Positions 53,475-63,650 of a stretch of 64,000 bases of DNA are shown here, in pieces. Position 1 is the stretch's first letter. Each line of letters begins with the position of its first letter. This DNA comes from Nothopassalora personata (taxonomy: Eukaryota > Ascomycota > Dothideomycetes > Mycosphaerellales > Mycosphaerellaceae). Location: positions 3,844,001 to 3,908,000 of the forward strand of contig CM066290.1 in the NCBI GenBank assembly GCA_033816765.1. Direction: 5' to 3'. The notes beneath the pieces were generated by a model. The model was not told the DNA's origin and ran no database searches. It worked only from the letters and a program-made list of their open reading frames with translations. A program made the position numbers and the translations under genes.

Positions 53475-53885
53475 ATGACAATCTCAACGAGTGAGACAAC
53501 TTCAAGCATAACAACCTCGGCGAGCGGAGTGACAAGCACTACGAGCGAGATTAGTACCAGCAGCACCAGCGGAACCACGACTACCGCCACGATACCTGTC
53601 CCAAGCTGTACGCCCGGCCTGATCTGCAGTGCTGGCAATTATCGCTACAACATCCGCTGTGGAGAGCTGATTACAAGTGGATCAAACCCCAACACTCCCA
53701 TTCCAGCCGCAGACGCAGTCGGTTGCACAACCGTCTGCGACAACGACTTGACTTGTGTGGCATTCTCTTACGACTACGGCACGGGCATCTGTACAACCTA
53801 CTCGCCTTTGGGAGATCAGTATACGACGCGGGCGGAACCTTACGGCGTTGTGGGCTTGTACGAGCAGGGGGATTGTCCGCTGTAA
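53475..53885 (+). CDS. Apple/PAN-like protein with Ser/Thr-rich N-terminus (136 aa, may be 5'-incomplete)
   Basis: The ATG at 53475 opens a Ser/Thr-rich stretch of about 45 residues (probably O-glycosylated), followed by a PAN-like module with six Cys: CTPGLICSAGNYRYNIRCG, GCTTVCDNDLTCVAFSYDYG and GICTTYS, ending GLYEQGDCPL. In fungi such modules bind carbohydrates or proteins and are usually secreted. No signal peptide is visible from this start. The same frame is open upstream to a TGA at 53391-53393, so a 5' exon with a signal peptide may be missed, or the gene may be truncated. Moderate support. Confidence 0.5.
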   Translation: MTISTSETTSSITTSASGVTSTTSEISTSSTSGTTTTATIPVPSCTPGLICSAGNYRYNIRCGELITSGSNPNTPIPAADAVGCTTVCDNDLTCVAFSYDYGTGICTTYSPLGDQYTTRAEPYGVVGLYEQGDCPL

Positions 53886-54087
53886 TTGTCCTGACATACT
53901 CCGCGGGAGGTGGTCAAATGATATGTTCTTGGACGGAATCTGTCTGGAGCTTGGAATGCGTAGACATGTATCGTATTATACAATCCATAGCATTAAACTT
54001 ACGACCGTCTGATAAAGATTGGGGCAAAAGCTTCAGAGACAGGTACATTTTGGGCGTGACTACAAATGGAGCTTGCGTCATCCCGGC

Positions 54088-55182
54088 TCACGGCATAGGA
54101 TAGCTCTTTGCAAACAACTCCCTGATCTCCTGCAGTGCATATCCCTTCGCCAACGCTAGTTGCAGCAAGATCCTGGCCTTTTGCGGGTTGTAAAATCCAC
54201 TTCCAATCATAAAGTCCATATCATCATTCGGCACGAACCCATCCGCACTCCTATGACTCGCTACAATCGGCACACCCGTGGCATTGAACAGATTCTCCGC
54301 TGCGGTCTGCGCTACCGAAGAGATACCCCCAGCACCAACACCAGCGAAGACAATACCTTCCGCACCATCCGCAACAGCCAAGCTAGCAAGTTCAGGGTCC
54401 ATGTCTTCGTGAGCGTACAGGATATCGACTTGTGGTAGGGTTGTTGAATTCCCAAGCTCAAGGTAGGGCTGTCCGACCGGTCGCGCTGGGGCGTAGTAGA
54501 AGTATGGAACCTGGTTGATGAAGAAGCCAAGTTGGCCAGCTTCCGTGCTGAAGAAAGTGTCTAGGGAGTTGGCGTTGTTTTTGGTAGTGTAGAAGGCGCT
54601 GCCGATGCGATCGTTGAGCGTGATCATGGTGCCTCTGTGCTTCGCATTAGATGCAGTGGCGAGGGTCACGGCTTGGAAAAGATTAAGTGGCCCATCGGCG
54701 CTGAGGGCTGTAGCTGGTCGCATGGCGCCGACGATGACCACTGGTTTCGTTGAGTTGACCACCAGATCCAGGAAGAAAGCAGTCTCCTCCAGTGTATCTG
54801 TGCCGTGCGTAATGACCACTCCTGAGATGTCGTCCTTGATAAGCTCGTCGTTGACTTTGGAGGCAAGCTCTAGCAAGATCGTCTGGTTGATGCTGCCGCT
54901 TCCGACATTGCTGACTTGGTAGCCACGAATGTTGGAGACATTCAGGATCTCTGGGACGGCATCAACAAGATCTGAGATCCCCAGACCGACTGAATATCCA
55001 ACGGTTTGGGTGTTGGTGGTGCCCTGACTTGCGATTGTTCCTCCAGTGCCAAAAATGGTGATATTTGGCAGGCTGGCATTGACTGGTGTCGTCAGATCGT
55101 ATTCAACAGCCCTTGGTGTATGCCAGGATAATGGTGATGCTCCCGTGGCTACAGCGAGGCCCAAGAGGGTATGAGCAATCAT
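54088..55182 (-). CDS. Secreted type II L-asparaginase (364 aa)
   Basis: First convincing ATG at 55182; the upstream frame is open but its start codon context and content are not coding-like. The N-terminus AHTLLGLAVATGAS is a signal peptide. Conserved active-site blocks are FGTGGTIAS (catalytic Thr) and VVITHGTDTLEETAF (second Thr and Asp), with VIVGAMRPATALSADGPLNL and a C-terminal GYALQEIRELFAK. The enzyme deaminates asparagine to aspartate and ammonia outside the cell, for nitrogen scavenging. Several Asn-X-Ser/Thr sites fit secretion. Single exon, no lesions. Confidence 0.92.
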   Translation of the reverse strand: MIAHTLLGLAVATGASPLSWHTPRAVEYDLTTPVNASLPNITIFGTGGTIASQGTTNTQTVGYSVGLGISDLVDAVPEILNVSNIRGYQVSNVGSGSINQTILLELASKVNDELIKDDISGVVITHGTDTLEETAFFLDLVVNSTKPVVIVGAMRPATALSADGPLNLFQAVTLATASNAKHRGTMITLNDRIGSAFYTTKNNANSLDTFFSTEAGQLGFFINQVPYFYYAPARPVGQPYLELGNSTTLPQVDILYAHEDMDPELASLAVADGAEGIVFAGVGAGGISSVAQTAAENLFNATGVPIVASHRSADGFVPNDDMDFMIGSGFYNPQKARILLQLALAKGYALQEIRELFAKSYPMP

Positions 55183-56172
55183 GGTGGACGATAGTTGAAT
55201 GACGACTGACACAGGAACAGGTCGAAGACACGTTTGAGCTCGACTGACATTTTTATAGTCGCAAGGGCTGACGATATCGGTAAAAGCCGCGATAGACCAT
55301 TCATTCTCTCGTAATGAGCTTTTGTTGTTCGCACGCCGGCAGATGTAAGAACGTGAAGTTAATGTTGCCGTCTGCACGATACGTAGCCTTGGCACATGAT
55401 AGGCGCGCGTTATCTTCGGTCGGGCGAAACAAGACCCATATCAAAACTTCTCAATCCTTCTTCGAGGCATTGGCATTTCTAGATAGTGCAAGCCGCCGAA
55501 TATAATTGTCATCAAAGTATGCCGTGCTCAGATGTGGATGCCTTGAAGCGACTGTGCCGTTGACAGCGGGCATCGAGAGTGGTCAGCCGGGCAACTCTAC
55601 TTACCCCCAGCGTAGGCACATGGACCGTTTAGGAAGAGCCATGTGGTTTATCATACAGACAATCTGCATGTGGCTCTTCGATCGTTGGACGCCGAAATTT
55701 CTTGAGCGATACGGTGTGATTTGAGCCGGTGCTGACGATCGTGGTATTCAATCATTTTGGCCTCAGCGGCCGTCGTTACGGTTTGAGATGACACTGATTT
55801 TGTAGAGCGGCCTCGAGTCATGGGTTCCTCGTGCGAGTCTCCTGGATGCTGTCCACCTGGTGGCCACCTGATGGCGTTTGTAGAGGCAACAGCGGATTCG
55901 GCACAATAACTCGAGTATTTGCTGCGAATTCCTGTCGCTTTGATGGGGTCCGGCCGCTTCAACGAGCGACGGGAGTCTTCTGTCTCGCGAGGAGAAGCTC
56001 ATGCACCGCCATACGGATGCACTTGACAGCTCGCGACTGTGCCGCCGGCATGCTCATTGCAAAGCACACTGCTAGGTGTCTCTCTAGCATGTGGTAAGGG
56101 TCTCTGCGATAGATGGTGATGCTTCAAATCTGATGCTTCAGATCTCCACTTCCGAGCTCACGAGCATGGTAC
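55183..56172. other. Intergenic, no gene seen
   Basis: About 1 kb between the asparaginase 5' end and a minus-strand hypothetical gene. Small frames only. Confidence 0.4.
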
Positions 56173-56748
56173 TCAAACGAACGTCTGCGGCCAGAGATCG
56201 CCCTCGAGATCTGTGATTGAGAACTTTGGGATATGAGGTCCTTCAGACCCATCCAAAGAATCTCTGTGGAGTAATGCAGGTGCAAGACAACCATCTTCGA
56301 TAGGAGTTGTTGACGCTTTATGAGTCTGTGAAAGTGCGGCCGAATCGCTCCACACACTTTGTCGTTCCTGGTGGCGCATCCACGCCTCGCAGAGAGTGTC
56401 TTCGGCGTTGACTGAATTGTTCTTCTCCTTACTGCGATTCCACTTGGTCCGATCGAAAGCCCGACGTTGCTGCTTGGAGATCCTGTGCGGTTCTGAACGT
56501 GCCGGTTGTGTGATCAACGTATGCCACTCTAGCTCGCCTGAGCGCCGGTCGCGCGATGAATCAGCTGGCGTGTCACGATCGCTGCTGCGAGTAGAAGCCC
56601 TTCTCGCGCTCCTAATGACTTCTGCCAGCAGGGAGGCTTCTGCTGTTGTGAACTCAAGCCCACCAAGGGTATCGGCGTACTCCACAAAGGAATCATTCCA
56701 GTAGGCCGGTCCTTCGTGCGAAGACGATGCAGACTGCTGTGCCTCCAT
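56173..56748 (-). CDS. Hypothetical Ser/Arg-rich protein (191 aa)
   Basis: The first ATG in the minus frame is 56748; the frame continues open upstream without ATG, so an earlier exon is possible. Composition is polar with Arg/Ser/Asp clusters (SARRASTRSSDRDTPADSSR) and a motif EPHRISKQQRRAFDRTKW. A short helical region near residues 20-45 reads EYADTLGGLEFTTAEASLLAE. No domain recognised. Support is an uninterrupted frame and coding-like composition only. Confidence 0.35.
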   Translation of the reverse strand: MEAQQSASSSHEGPAYWNDSFVEYADTLGGLEFTTAEASLLAEVIRSARRASTRSSDRDTPADSSRDRRSGELEWHTLITQPARSEPHRISKQQRRAFDRTKWNRSKEKNNSVNAEDTLCEAWMRHQERQSVWSDSAALSQTHKASTTPIEDGCLAPALLHRDSLDGSEGPHIPKFSITDLEGDLWPQTFV

Positions 56749-57546
56749 GTTGCCTGAGGTTTCGATCCAGTGTGGAGATGGAAAACCGAAGGCTGTGGGA
56801 GACGTCAGCACAAGCAATCATATACGTCGTCGGCGCTGTAGTGGCGGGCTAGCCAACGGTCCCTGCCAACGGGTTGCCAGCATCATGTTCTTTAACCGCA
56901 ATTGCCGAGCATAAAGAAGTACAACTTCATCTCGTCACTGCACAATCGCATCGATGGCCACCTTTTCCCAAATTCGCACCGCCGCGAATAGCTCGACCGC
57001 CGTTAGAACTACCATCCAGTACAATCCGCAAGGTACTGCACAATAGCGCTGTTCGCACCACCGTCAGCAAGATGCTGTGCGCACGATTCTCGCGCGAAAC
57101 AGGGAGATGTGCTTGTACTCTGCGACACCTCTCTCGGAAAGAAAGACAGGCAGCAGTCTTCACGCTTAGTTACTGAGTGAAGTCCCAGAGTCCAGAGGCG
57201 TTGGCTTCGCACGTCGCCTTGACGGCGAGATGCCGTACTTCGCAATATCGAGTACTAATGCGCCGTGCGAGACCCTGGGTTCACCTGAAATCCAAACTGG
57301 AAGTGGAAGGGCTGTAGAGGTGGTGCGCCTGAGAAGCACATAGACCACAGCCTGGCATGTCCCAGCAGCTGAACCAGCTGGTCAGCAGAAGAAACAATTG
57401 AACGACCCTTTGAGTTTTCATAGCTAAGACCGAGATCGATATGCCTGAAGTCACCTCTTCCGCTCTGCTTTCGCTTTTCTCTCCATCGCCCTCCACACCT
57501 CTCTTTTCGCTGACTGGTGAGTGCCACAGCAACGCAATCTCCCACC
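56749..57546. other. Intergenic, shared upstream region
   Basis: Separates the minus-strand hypothetical gene and the plus-strand secreted-protein gene. Open frames on both strands but no domain; no gene seen. Confidence 0.4.
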
Positions 57547-58653
57547 ATGCACTTTTACAGCATTTTTCTCGCAGCTTCCGGCCTGCCTGCGGCATTCGCT
57601 CGAGGACTATTAGCGGAACGAGTGGCTGACTCGGGTAAGTGGAGATTTAGAGCAGTAGTGGCTCAGCAAGGCACCGTACCTCGCTTCTAGCTTTCTTGGG
57701 CAGTACGATCTCGCGTGGATGGGAGCGGATGATTTTTCACGGGGCTGGCGATAGTGACACCGGATGTGCTGTACGTACAGCTAACATACTTCCCTTGACA
57801 GCAACTCCGACAAGTACCTGTTCGGGCGCTGGAATCGACGGTTACGGGCCTATACCGACAGGATGGGGATGGAATTATGAATGGTAGGTAGCAAGTGCTT
57901 AGAGATGGCGGAAATAAGAATACATCTTCAAGGACCGTGAACGACCGGAGGGCCTTCTCATTCGCGTGAATGCTAGCAGCATCGTCCAAGGTGAAATGCT
58001 GCAGCCACCGCGACCGACTTGCCACGTGCTATTGATTTGACGACTTCTACAGGGGCTGCAACCTAAGGCACCATCCGAAGAACCCCGTCTTTGAGTTCAT
58101 TCACTACCACGACTGCCAGAAGTGTTACCAGCCCGAAGACCGCTTCGACAGACTGGGCGGATGGGAAGAGCACGCACCACCAGAATCGCTCTGCAAGGCC
58201 CTCCCACGTGGTCCTCTTTGGCCACAACTTGTAAGTGACCCACCATATGAGGACATTCTGCGTTGTGAGGACATTCTGACGAACAACAGGTTCGATACAC
58301 ATACAAGGAGCTGAATGGCAAAGCTAGCTGCCAAAGGATGTACCTACGTGGCAGTGATGGCGTAAACGACCAGGAGTTTCACAAGATCATTTTCCAGCGG
58401 GTGAGGAAGTGGGATAAACATGGGATCGAAAAGCAAGATTCGCCGGTAGCTCAGACGTGCAAGGTTTCGGTTTATCCTGTGGGTGATTTCAACTGCGAGG
58501 GAGAGCCTGTTGCTGGTGAGCGATGGTCCGGTCCGTTGCGGAAAGGTAGGCGGTATGCTGACGATGCGTGTAGTCTTTGGCGACGATGATGACAGGAAGT
58601 GCTTGGAAGTGACGGGGCAGAATGTCAAGGTTGAGTGCTCGATGATGTACTGA
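57547..58653 (+). CDS. Secreted cysteine-rich protein, five exons, effector-like (217-254 aa)
   Basis: Exons: 57547-57634; either 57802-57883 or 57691-57883 (both in phase); 58053-58230; 58290-58515; 58574-58653. The first exon encodes a signal peptide (HFYSIFLAASGLPAAFA). The mature part has about ten Cys: TSTCSGAGIDG, YEWGCNLRHHP, HYHDCQKCYQP, SLCKAL, ASCQRM, QTCKVS, DFNCEGEP, RKCLEV and VECSMMY. An even Cys number is consistent with disulfides and secretion. Introns use GTAAGT, GTAGGT, GTAAGT and GTGAGC donors. The protein has no known fold that I recognise. Size, signal peptide and Cys content match a secreted effector or antimicrobial-like protein, but that is inference. Confidence 0.65.
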
Positions 58654-58995
58654 GAGGCCGGACGACTGAGTGCCAGACGGGAGGGGCGTATGTAATTACG
58701 ATCACGGTAATTTGGTGTTGTCGCCGCCGTGGAGATGTGCACACGCGTGCCTTCCACTTTTGGTGCGATTATGGCTCAAGCCGAAGGCAGAAGCGGCACT
58801 TCAGCGACAAGCATCTTTCTGAGACCGATTTCAGTACATAGTCTTTCGTCGACAATCTTCACCACCTGCACAGCGCCCGGAGTCCACTGACGCCTTGCCG
58901 TTAGAGGACCTCCAAGCCGCATCGTAACCACCAGGTAGCTCTCTTCACTCGGTGACTCGCCGTTGCCACCCACTGACTCCTGACAGAACTTCACC
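58654..58995 (+). other. Intergenic, promoter of MYND-finger gene
   Basis: About 340 bp with no gene. Confidence 0.5.
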
Positions 58996-59928
58996 ATGAA
59001 CCCCTTCCAGGAGCGCATGATGACTTACCAGCGTCCTCCATATCCATTCACGGGAAGCTGGGGTGACTGCCTCTTCGAGAATGATAACGATCTCGACGTC
59101 GTCGCCAAGTTCGATCGTGCTGCTGGCTTGAAGGAACTTGAGGACGCAGCCAACGCCAACGCAGGCGTTCCAGTCAAGTACTCCGTATACGCCAAGAAGT
59201 GTTCCTGCCCAGCCGCCATCAAAGCGGTTCGCAAGCATCTGGACTCTGGTGCTCTGGCTAAGCTCGCCGCGAAGCAGGTCGCCAATTACTTCAACCCCAT
59301 CAAAACCAGCGACTACACGATCAACGGCTACACCTGCGTCATCCTAGGAGCCTGTGCTATGTCGCTTGGCTGCACCACCTTCGAGTTGCTGAAGGGCTAC
59401 CACATGTTCTTCGACACCTACAAGAAATTCATGCTGGGTATCTTCGAGACAACGCCGCTCACCGACGACGCGATGGATCAGATTGAGAAGGCTCTAAAGG
59501 GCAACAAGAGCTTCAAGTCCGGTGTACCGTACGACTTCGGCTCTCAGACCTGGGAGGAGTATCGTGATCACAAGATCGCTGAGGGCTACAATCCAGCTAA
59601 TGCCTCCCCTTGCTGGACTATGAATCACGGCGGTCGCCCCGAGCAATACAAGCCTACTCGCAAGCCAACAGCCGAAACTATCAGCATGGTGGGACCCGCC
59701 ATGAAGGAAGACCTGGGACACCAAGGCGATGGTTGCGGCTCGTGCAACAAGAAGGACGCGAAGCTCCACTGCGCTCGCTGTACGACGCAAGTCTACTGCA
59801 ACAAGGAGTGCCAGAAGGAGGACTGGTCTCGTCACAAAGCGTGCTGTCGTACGCCGTCCGATACTCAAGCGATGCAGCTCAACCTGGACAGATGGGTGAA
59901 CGTCTTCGACATGGGTGGCGGCGCTTAA
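58996..59928 (+). CDS. MYND zinc-finger protein (310 aa)
   Basis: Single exon. A C-terminal MYND finger spans residues 247-284: CGSCNKKDAKLHCARC, then VYCNKECQKEDWSRHKACC, giving the Cys-Cys / Cys-Cys / Cys-Cys / His-Cys set. The N-terminal 235 residues form a helical domain without obvious relatives (DYTINGYTCVILGACAMSLG, then ELLKGYHMFFDTYKKFML). MYND fingers bind proline-rich peptides and often occur in repressor or adaptor proteins; MYND genes are expanded in filamentous fungi. The role here is unknown. The start is in good context (tcaccATGa). Confidence 0.75.
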   Translation: MNPFQERMMTYQRPPYPFTGSWGDCLFENDNDLDVVAKFDRAAGLKELEDAANANAGVPVKYSVYAKKCSCPAAIKAVRKHLDSGALAKLAAKQVANYFNPIKTSDYTINGYTCVILGACAMSLGCTTFELLKGYHMFFDTYKKFMLGIFETTPLTDDAMDQIEKALKGNKSFKSGVPYDFGSQTWEEYRDHKIAEGYNPANASPCWTMNHGGRPEQYKPTRKPTAETISMVGPAMKEDLGHQGDGCGSCNKKDAKLHCARCTTQVYCNKECQKEDWSRHKACCRTPSDTQAMQLNLDRWVNVFDMGGGA

Positions 59929-61133
59929 GGGAGACTGACGGAGCCCGTGGAGATGCCTTCGGTCAGCGAGTTGAGAAATGGGACACTGCAGACACTATGT
60001 TTGCTCATCGAGGGCTGCATCTAGGGAGATGGCTTTATACCACTGAACGTCTCAAGCGTGTATCTTGATATTTTGGCATTGCGGTAGAGCAGCAGATAGC
60101 TCATAGCGACGATCTGGCATTGTGTTGTGCGGGCAGGCTGTGCGTCCTGTGCATGCGAATGGATTTCAATTGCATTGTCGCTACTGCTGATAATCGGGCC
60201 TCAGGCATCTTTGTTCACGCCGACATCGGCCGACGAAGTTCAGTCGCGTGTATCTGGATCAACACCGCCTTCGCTCTGACTGTCAACACCGATATGGAAG
60301 TTCAATATGCAGGGACAGATCATCTAATCAACATTTCGCTGTCAATGGATCGAGACCGCGGTCACATTCGCCACAATGTGTTCGCCACATCGATTGCAGC
60401 CGTCGCAGACCCATGGCACATGCTGTATGCGGTAGCCAACGCGTGCTGCACGTTCCAGGCCGCTCACTCACTCACTGTTCATGCAGCCAGCGACCACACC
60501 CAACCCTGAAGATGCGTCCGAGAACGTGGTATTTTCAATCGATCGCACGCTACGAGGACGCAATCGTCCAAATGACATTGCGCAGAGTCCCGCCATTTCT
60601 GCACCCCTTAGCCTTGACAGCCAGTAAGTTTTTGGCATTTTTCGCGTCGCATACCGGCAAGGTTAGTTAGGCAGTAGTGTGCGACAGGAGACTACTGTGT
60701 CAAGACGTCACGCCGCTCCGTTGGCACACGTCGCTCTAGCTCCAGCGTTGTGACAAACAGTCCAAAATTTGCAGTACTGATATCAGATGTTCACTCTGGA
60801 AAGTCGTCAACGTCAACTTTGACAGACCATCACATTGTCCAGTCAGAGTCCGCCCACTCGCAGAAGGGGACTCAGTGCTCGAAAGCTCAGATCAGCAGCT
60901 CGCAATGAGTCAAGGACAACACCCTGCAGAAGATCAACACCCACGAGTCATTGCAAGCTCCGTCTTACCACGCACACTCAAGCCGCGGTCTCTGACATGC
61001 TCCTGCATGCTGCGTGATCGGCTCGTAGCGGCCAGGAACTGGTATAGAGGGCATTGAGACCGCAATTCAGAGTTTCTTGCATATTCAGATACAGCTATGC
61101 AACCGCTTACATCGACCTCGATCCGGCGCCGAC
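59929..61133. other. Intergenic 1.2 kb, no gene seen
   Basis: Between two co-oriented genes. Open frames at 60120-60670 are short and domain-free. No RNA gene or repeat recognised. Confidence 0.4.
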
Positions 61134-62864
61134 ATGCGAATCACGACTACGGTGCATCGATTGCTGGTCGCACGCCTACCGGAAGCAAGAACGAATAACT
61201 CCGACACCTCCATGTTAACACTACCAGCTTGCGCTGAAGCATGCATCGAACGAATTCGATGTGGTCCTGGAGAACCATGCTATTGCGAGACGAACGAAGC
61301 TGTACAGCGAGCACTGTCCACCTGTGTGCAGGACTCGTGTGCCGAGCTAGGAGTAAATGCAGCTCTGAATGCCACGTTCCAGGAGCAAACCCTGCGAGCA
61401 GATGCATGCGATTTCCCAAGTCGAGACAAATCTTCCGTGGCCCTGGGTGTGTCCTTTGCGCTCTTTGGACTGGCGAGCCTCAGCATGCTGGCCAGAAATC
61501 TTTCGCGCTATACTTTGACCAGCAGACGGAGCTTTGGCATGGACGATACTGCATTGGTGCTGACCTATGCCGTACTTGTGGCTCTGGCGGTCAGCACATT
61601 CTACGCACAGCGATATGGACTCGGGAGAAATGTGTGGGACGTTGGAGGGAAGGATCTTGAGTTGTTCCTGCGGGTAAGTCAGTCTCTTATCCAGACAAAC
61701 GCGGTTCTAAAGATATACAGTGGCAATTCACAGGCAGTATATTCTACTATGCCATCGTCTCTGGAGCTAAGGTCACCTTCGCATTGATCTTCCTTCGAAG
61801 CTGGCCAGGGCACACGAGACACTGGTTCATTGTGTGCTGTCGTTTTGCCATCTTCGGCTCGATCGGCTTAGGAATCTCCTCGATCCTGACCACGATCTTT
61901 GCATGCTTACCGATCAGTGCCAATTGGAATCTGGCATTTACTCAAGACGAAAGATGTGCAGTCAATCGTGGAGCCGCGGCTTACGCATTCGGCGGCTTTG
62001 ATGTCTTGCTCAACGCCGTCTTGCTCCTTCTGCCAGTACCCAAGCTGCTGAGACACAGATCGACTGGAATACAGACGCTCAGGTGAGATTCGACGAGCTG
62101 CTATTCATCAAATTGGTACTAACTAGCGTATGAGCAGTGTCCTTGTGGCCTATTTCTTTGGGCTTGTCGTTGTCGTTTGCAGCATCGGACGACTCACAGC
62201 AATAGCTGCCACCGAAGCCACGAGCAACCCAACATGGCATCTCATGTCAATTGACCTGTGGTCGCTGGTCGAGTGCAATTGCAGCATTGTATGTAGCTGC
62301 CTCCCTGCCCTCGGGTCCTGGCTCCAGCGCTTGAGAAGTAACGAGTCGTCGTTTTGTAGTGTAAGGCTCACTGGCGATGATCGACCACGTTGGTCTCTGC
62401 GCCGGTCCTTGATCCAGGACCAGGCAGCGCCTTTCCCGAATATCGCCTCTCTGCGGCCAAGTCATAGTCGACAGAACCTTCGAGGGGGACTCCGATCGCT
62501 CAGAGTTCAGTCGCCCACTTGCGATGAGAAGTCCTGGCGGCCCAGCGGAGAGACAGACGTTGACAGAGGGACCAAGCCAAGGGAACATCAGATGGAGGCG
62601 ATGGTGAAGTTGACTTCAGACGTCAAGTTTCCCAGGCGAGCTTACACGCCGAACAGAGTATCAGAGCGGAAGACGCCCAGAACGGTTCCCACAACTGGTG
62701 CGATGGGCTACTACTTCCATGGCCAGAACTATGTTGGCCGTGAACCGAATGGTAGAACGCCGCCGACTGGACCAGTCACGCCGATACTGTTCAATATAGA
62801 CGAGGAAGATGTGCATTCACAGTTGCAAAGCACTTCGGACTTGAAGCTTGATCGCATTCCATAG
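61134..62864 (+). CDS. CFEM-domain, Pth11-like seven-helix receptor (about 542 aa)
   Basis: Exons 61134-61673, 61721-62082 and 62138-62864; introns of 47 and 55 bp, all in phase. A CFEM domain opens the protein (LPACAEACIERIRCG, PCYCETNEAV, LSTCVQDSCAEL), with the typical Cys spacing. Six or seven membrane helices follow (for example SSVALGVSFALFGLASLSML, DTALVLTYAVLVALAV, FAIFGSIGLGISSILTTIF, FDVLLNAVLLLLPV, VLVAYFFGLVVVVCSI), as in Magnaporthe Pth11. A polar cytoplasmic tail of about 200 residues ends the protein. Pth11-type receptors sense host surfaces in pathogens, but many family members have no known role. No clear signal peptide from the chosen ATG; an upstream exon could supply it. 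Expression and start need transcript data. Confidence 0.82.
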
Positions 62865-63031
62865 AGGCCAATGCATCAAATCCAGTCATTTAAAACATAA
62901 CATTGGTTCATGGGCTATACTTATCGCAGCACAACTTTCGCGGGCCAGAGTGGACGTGCCAACCAGGAATTCCCAGTGATCCGTCTAATGGAAGCTCGCC
63001 CGGTACTTTGCTGATCTCTTCCCTCTCCGTA

Positions 63032-63492
63032 TTACTTCTTCGCACGAAGCTGATCGTACATCAACCTCATGCGTTCCCCTTGCCCAGACGTGAGGGTTGT
63101 CATGCATGCATCATCTGCAATCATAGCGTCGCTGTATTCGGTCTGCTGCTGGTCCGTGGCAGTGATGATGTGAAGGTACGTATCGATGGGATCCAGCATG
63201 CTGGCGCCGTTTCAGGGCCGTTTGCAATACTGCCCAGGAGGTCTCTGGTGAGGTTTGTGAGGAAATTGTCGGCTGCGCATCGAATGAATTGCGCTTCGAC
63301 TCCATTACGGCTGTTCCCGGTGGCTTCTTTCGAGACTCTTCGTCGTGGGCTTGAAGGTTCCGGCTGTGCGGGGGGCTGCTGTATGGGCGCGAGATTGTCC
63401 TTTCCCGCACCTTCGCCGTGCAAGAAATTCGAAGCGTCCTCGGCAGAGTTATTGATGTGGTCAAAAGCAATTCCTGCCGTCTGCTTCTGCAT
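63032..63492 (-). pseudogene. Possible small frameshifted minus-strand gene
   Basis: The minus strand holds two coding-like segments in different frames: about 63492-63210 (TAGIAFDHINNSAEDASNFL, VEAQFIRCAADNFLTNLTRD) and 63199-63032 (MLDPIDTYLHIITATD, DQLRAKK, stop). Joining them needs a one-base shift or an unseen intron; I find no GT-AG pair at the joint. The text of each half looks more like protein than the plus-strand frames across the same bases. Family unknown. It could also be chance. Confidence 0.3.
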
Positions 63493-63650
63493 TATCTCAT
63501 CTCATATGCTCAGACACCCCCCCCCCCCGAATGCTTGGAGTTGCCAAGCCTGCCGAGGCGAGGATGCCGAAGTCCTGTTTGGACGGACCGAATCATCCCC
63601 TGCCACCTTCGTTAAAGGTGAGCAGCGACGTTCATTGATCCAATGTAGTC

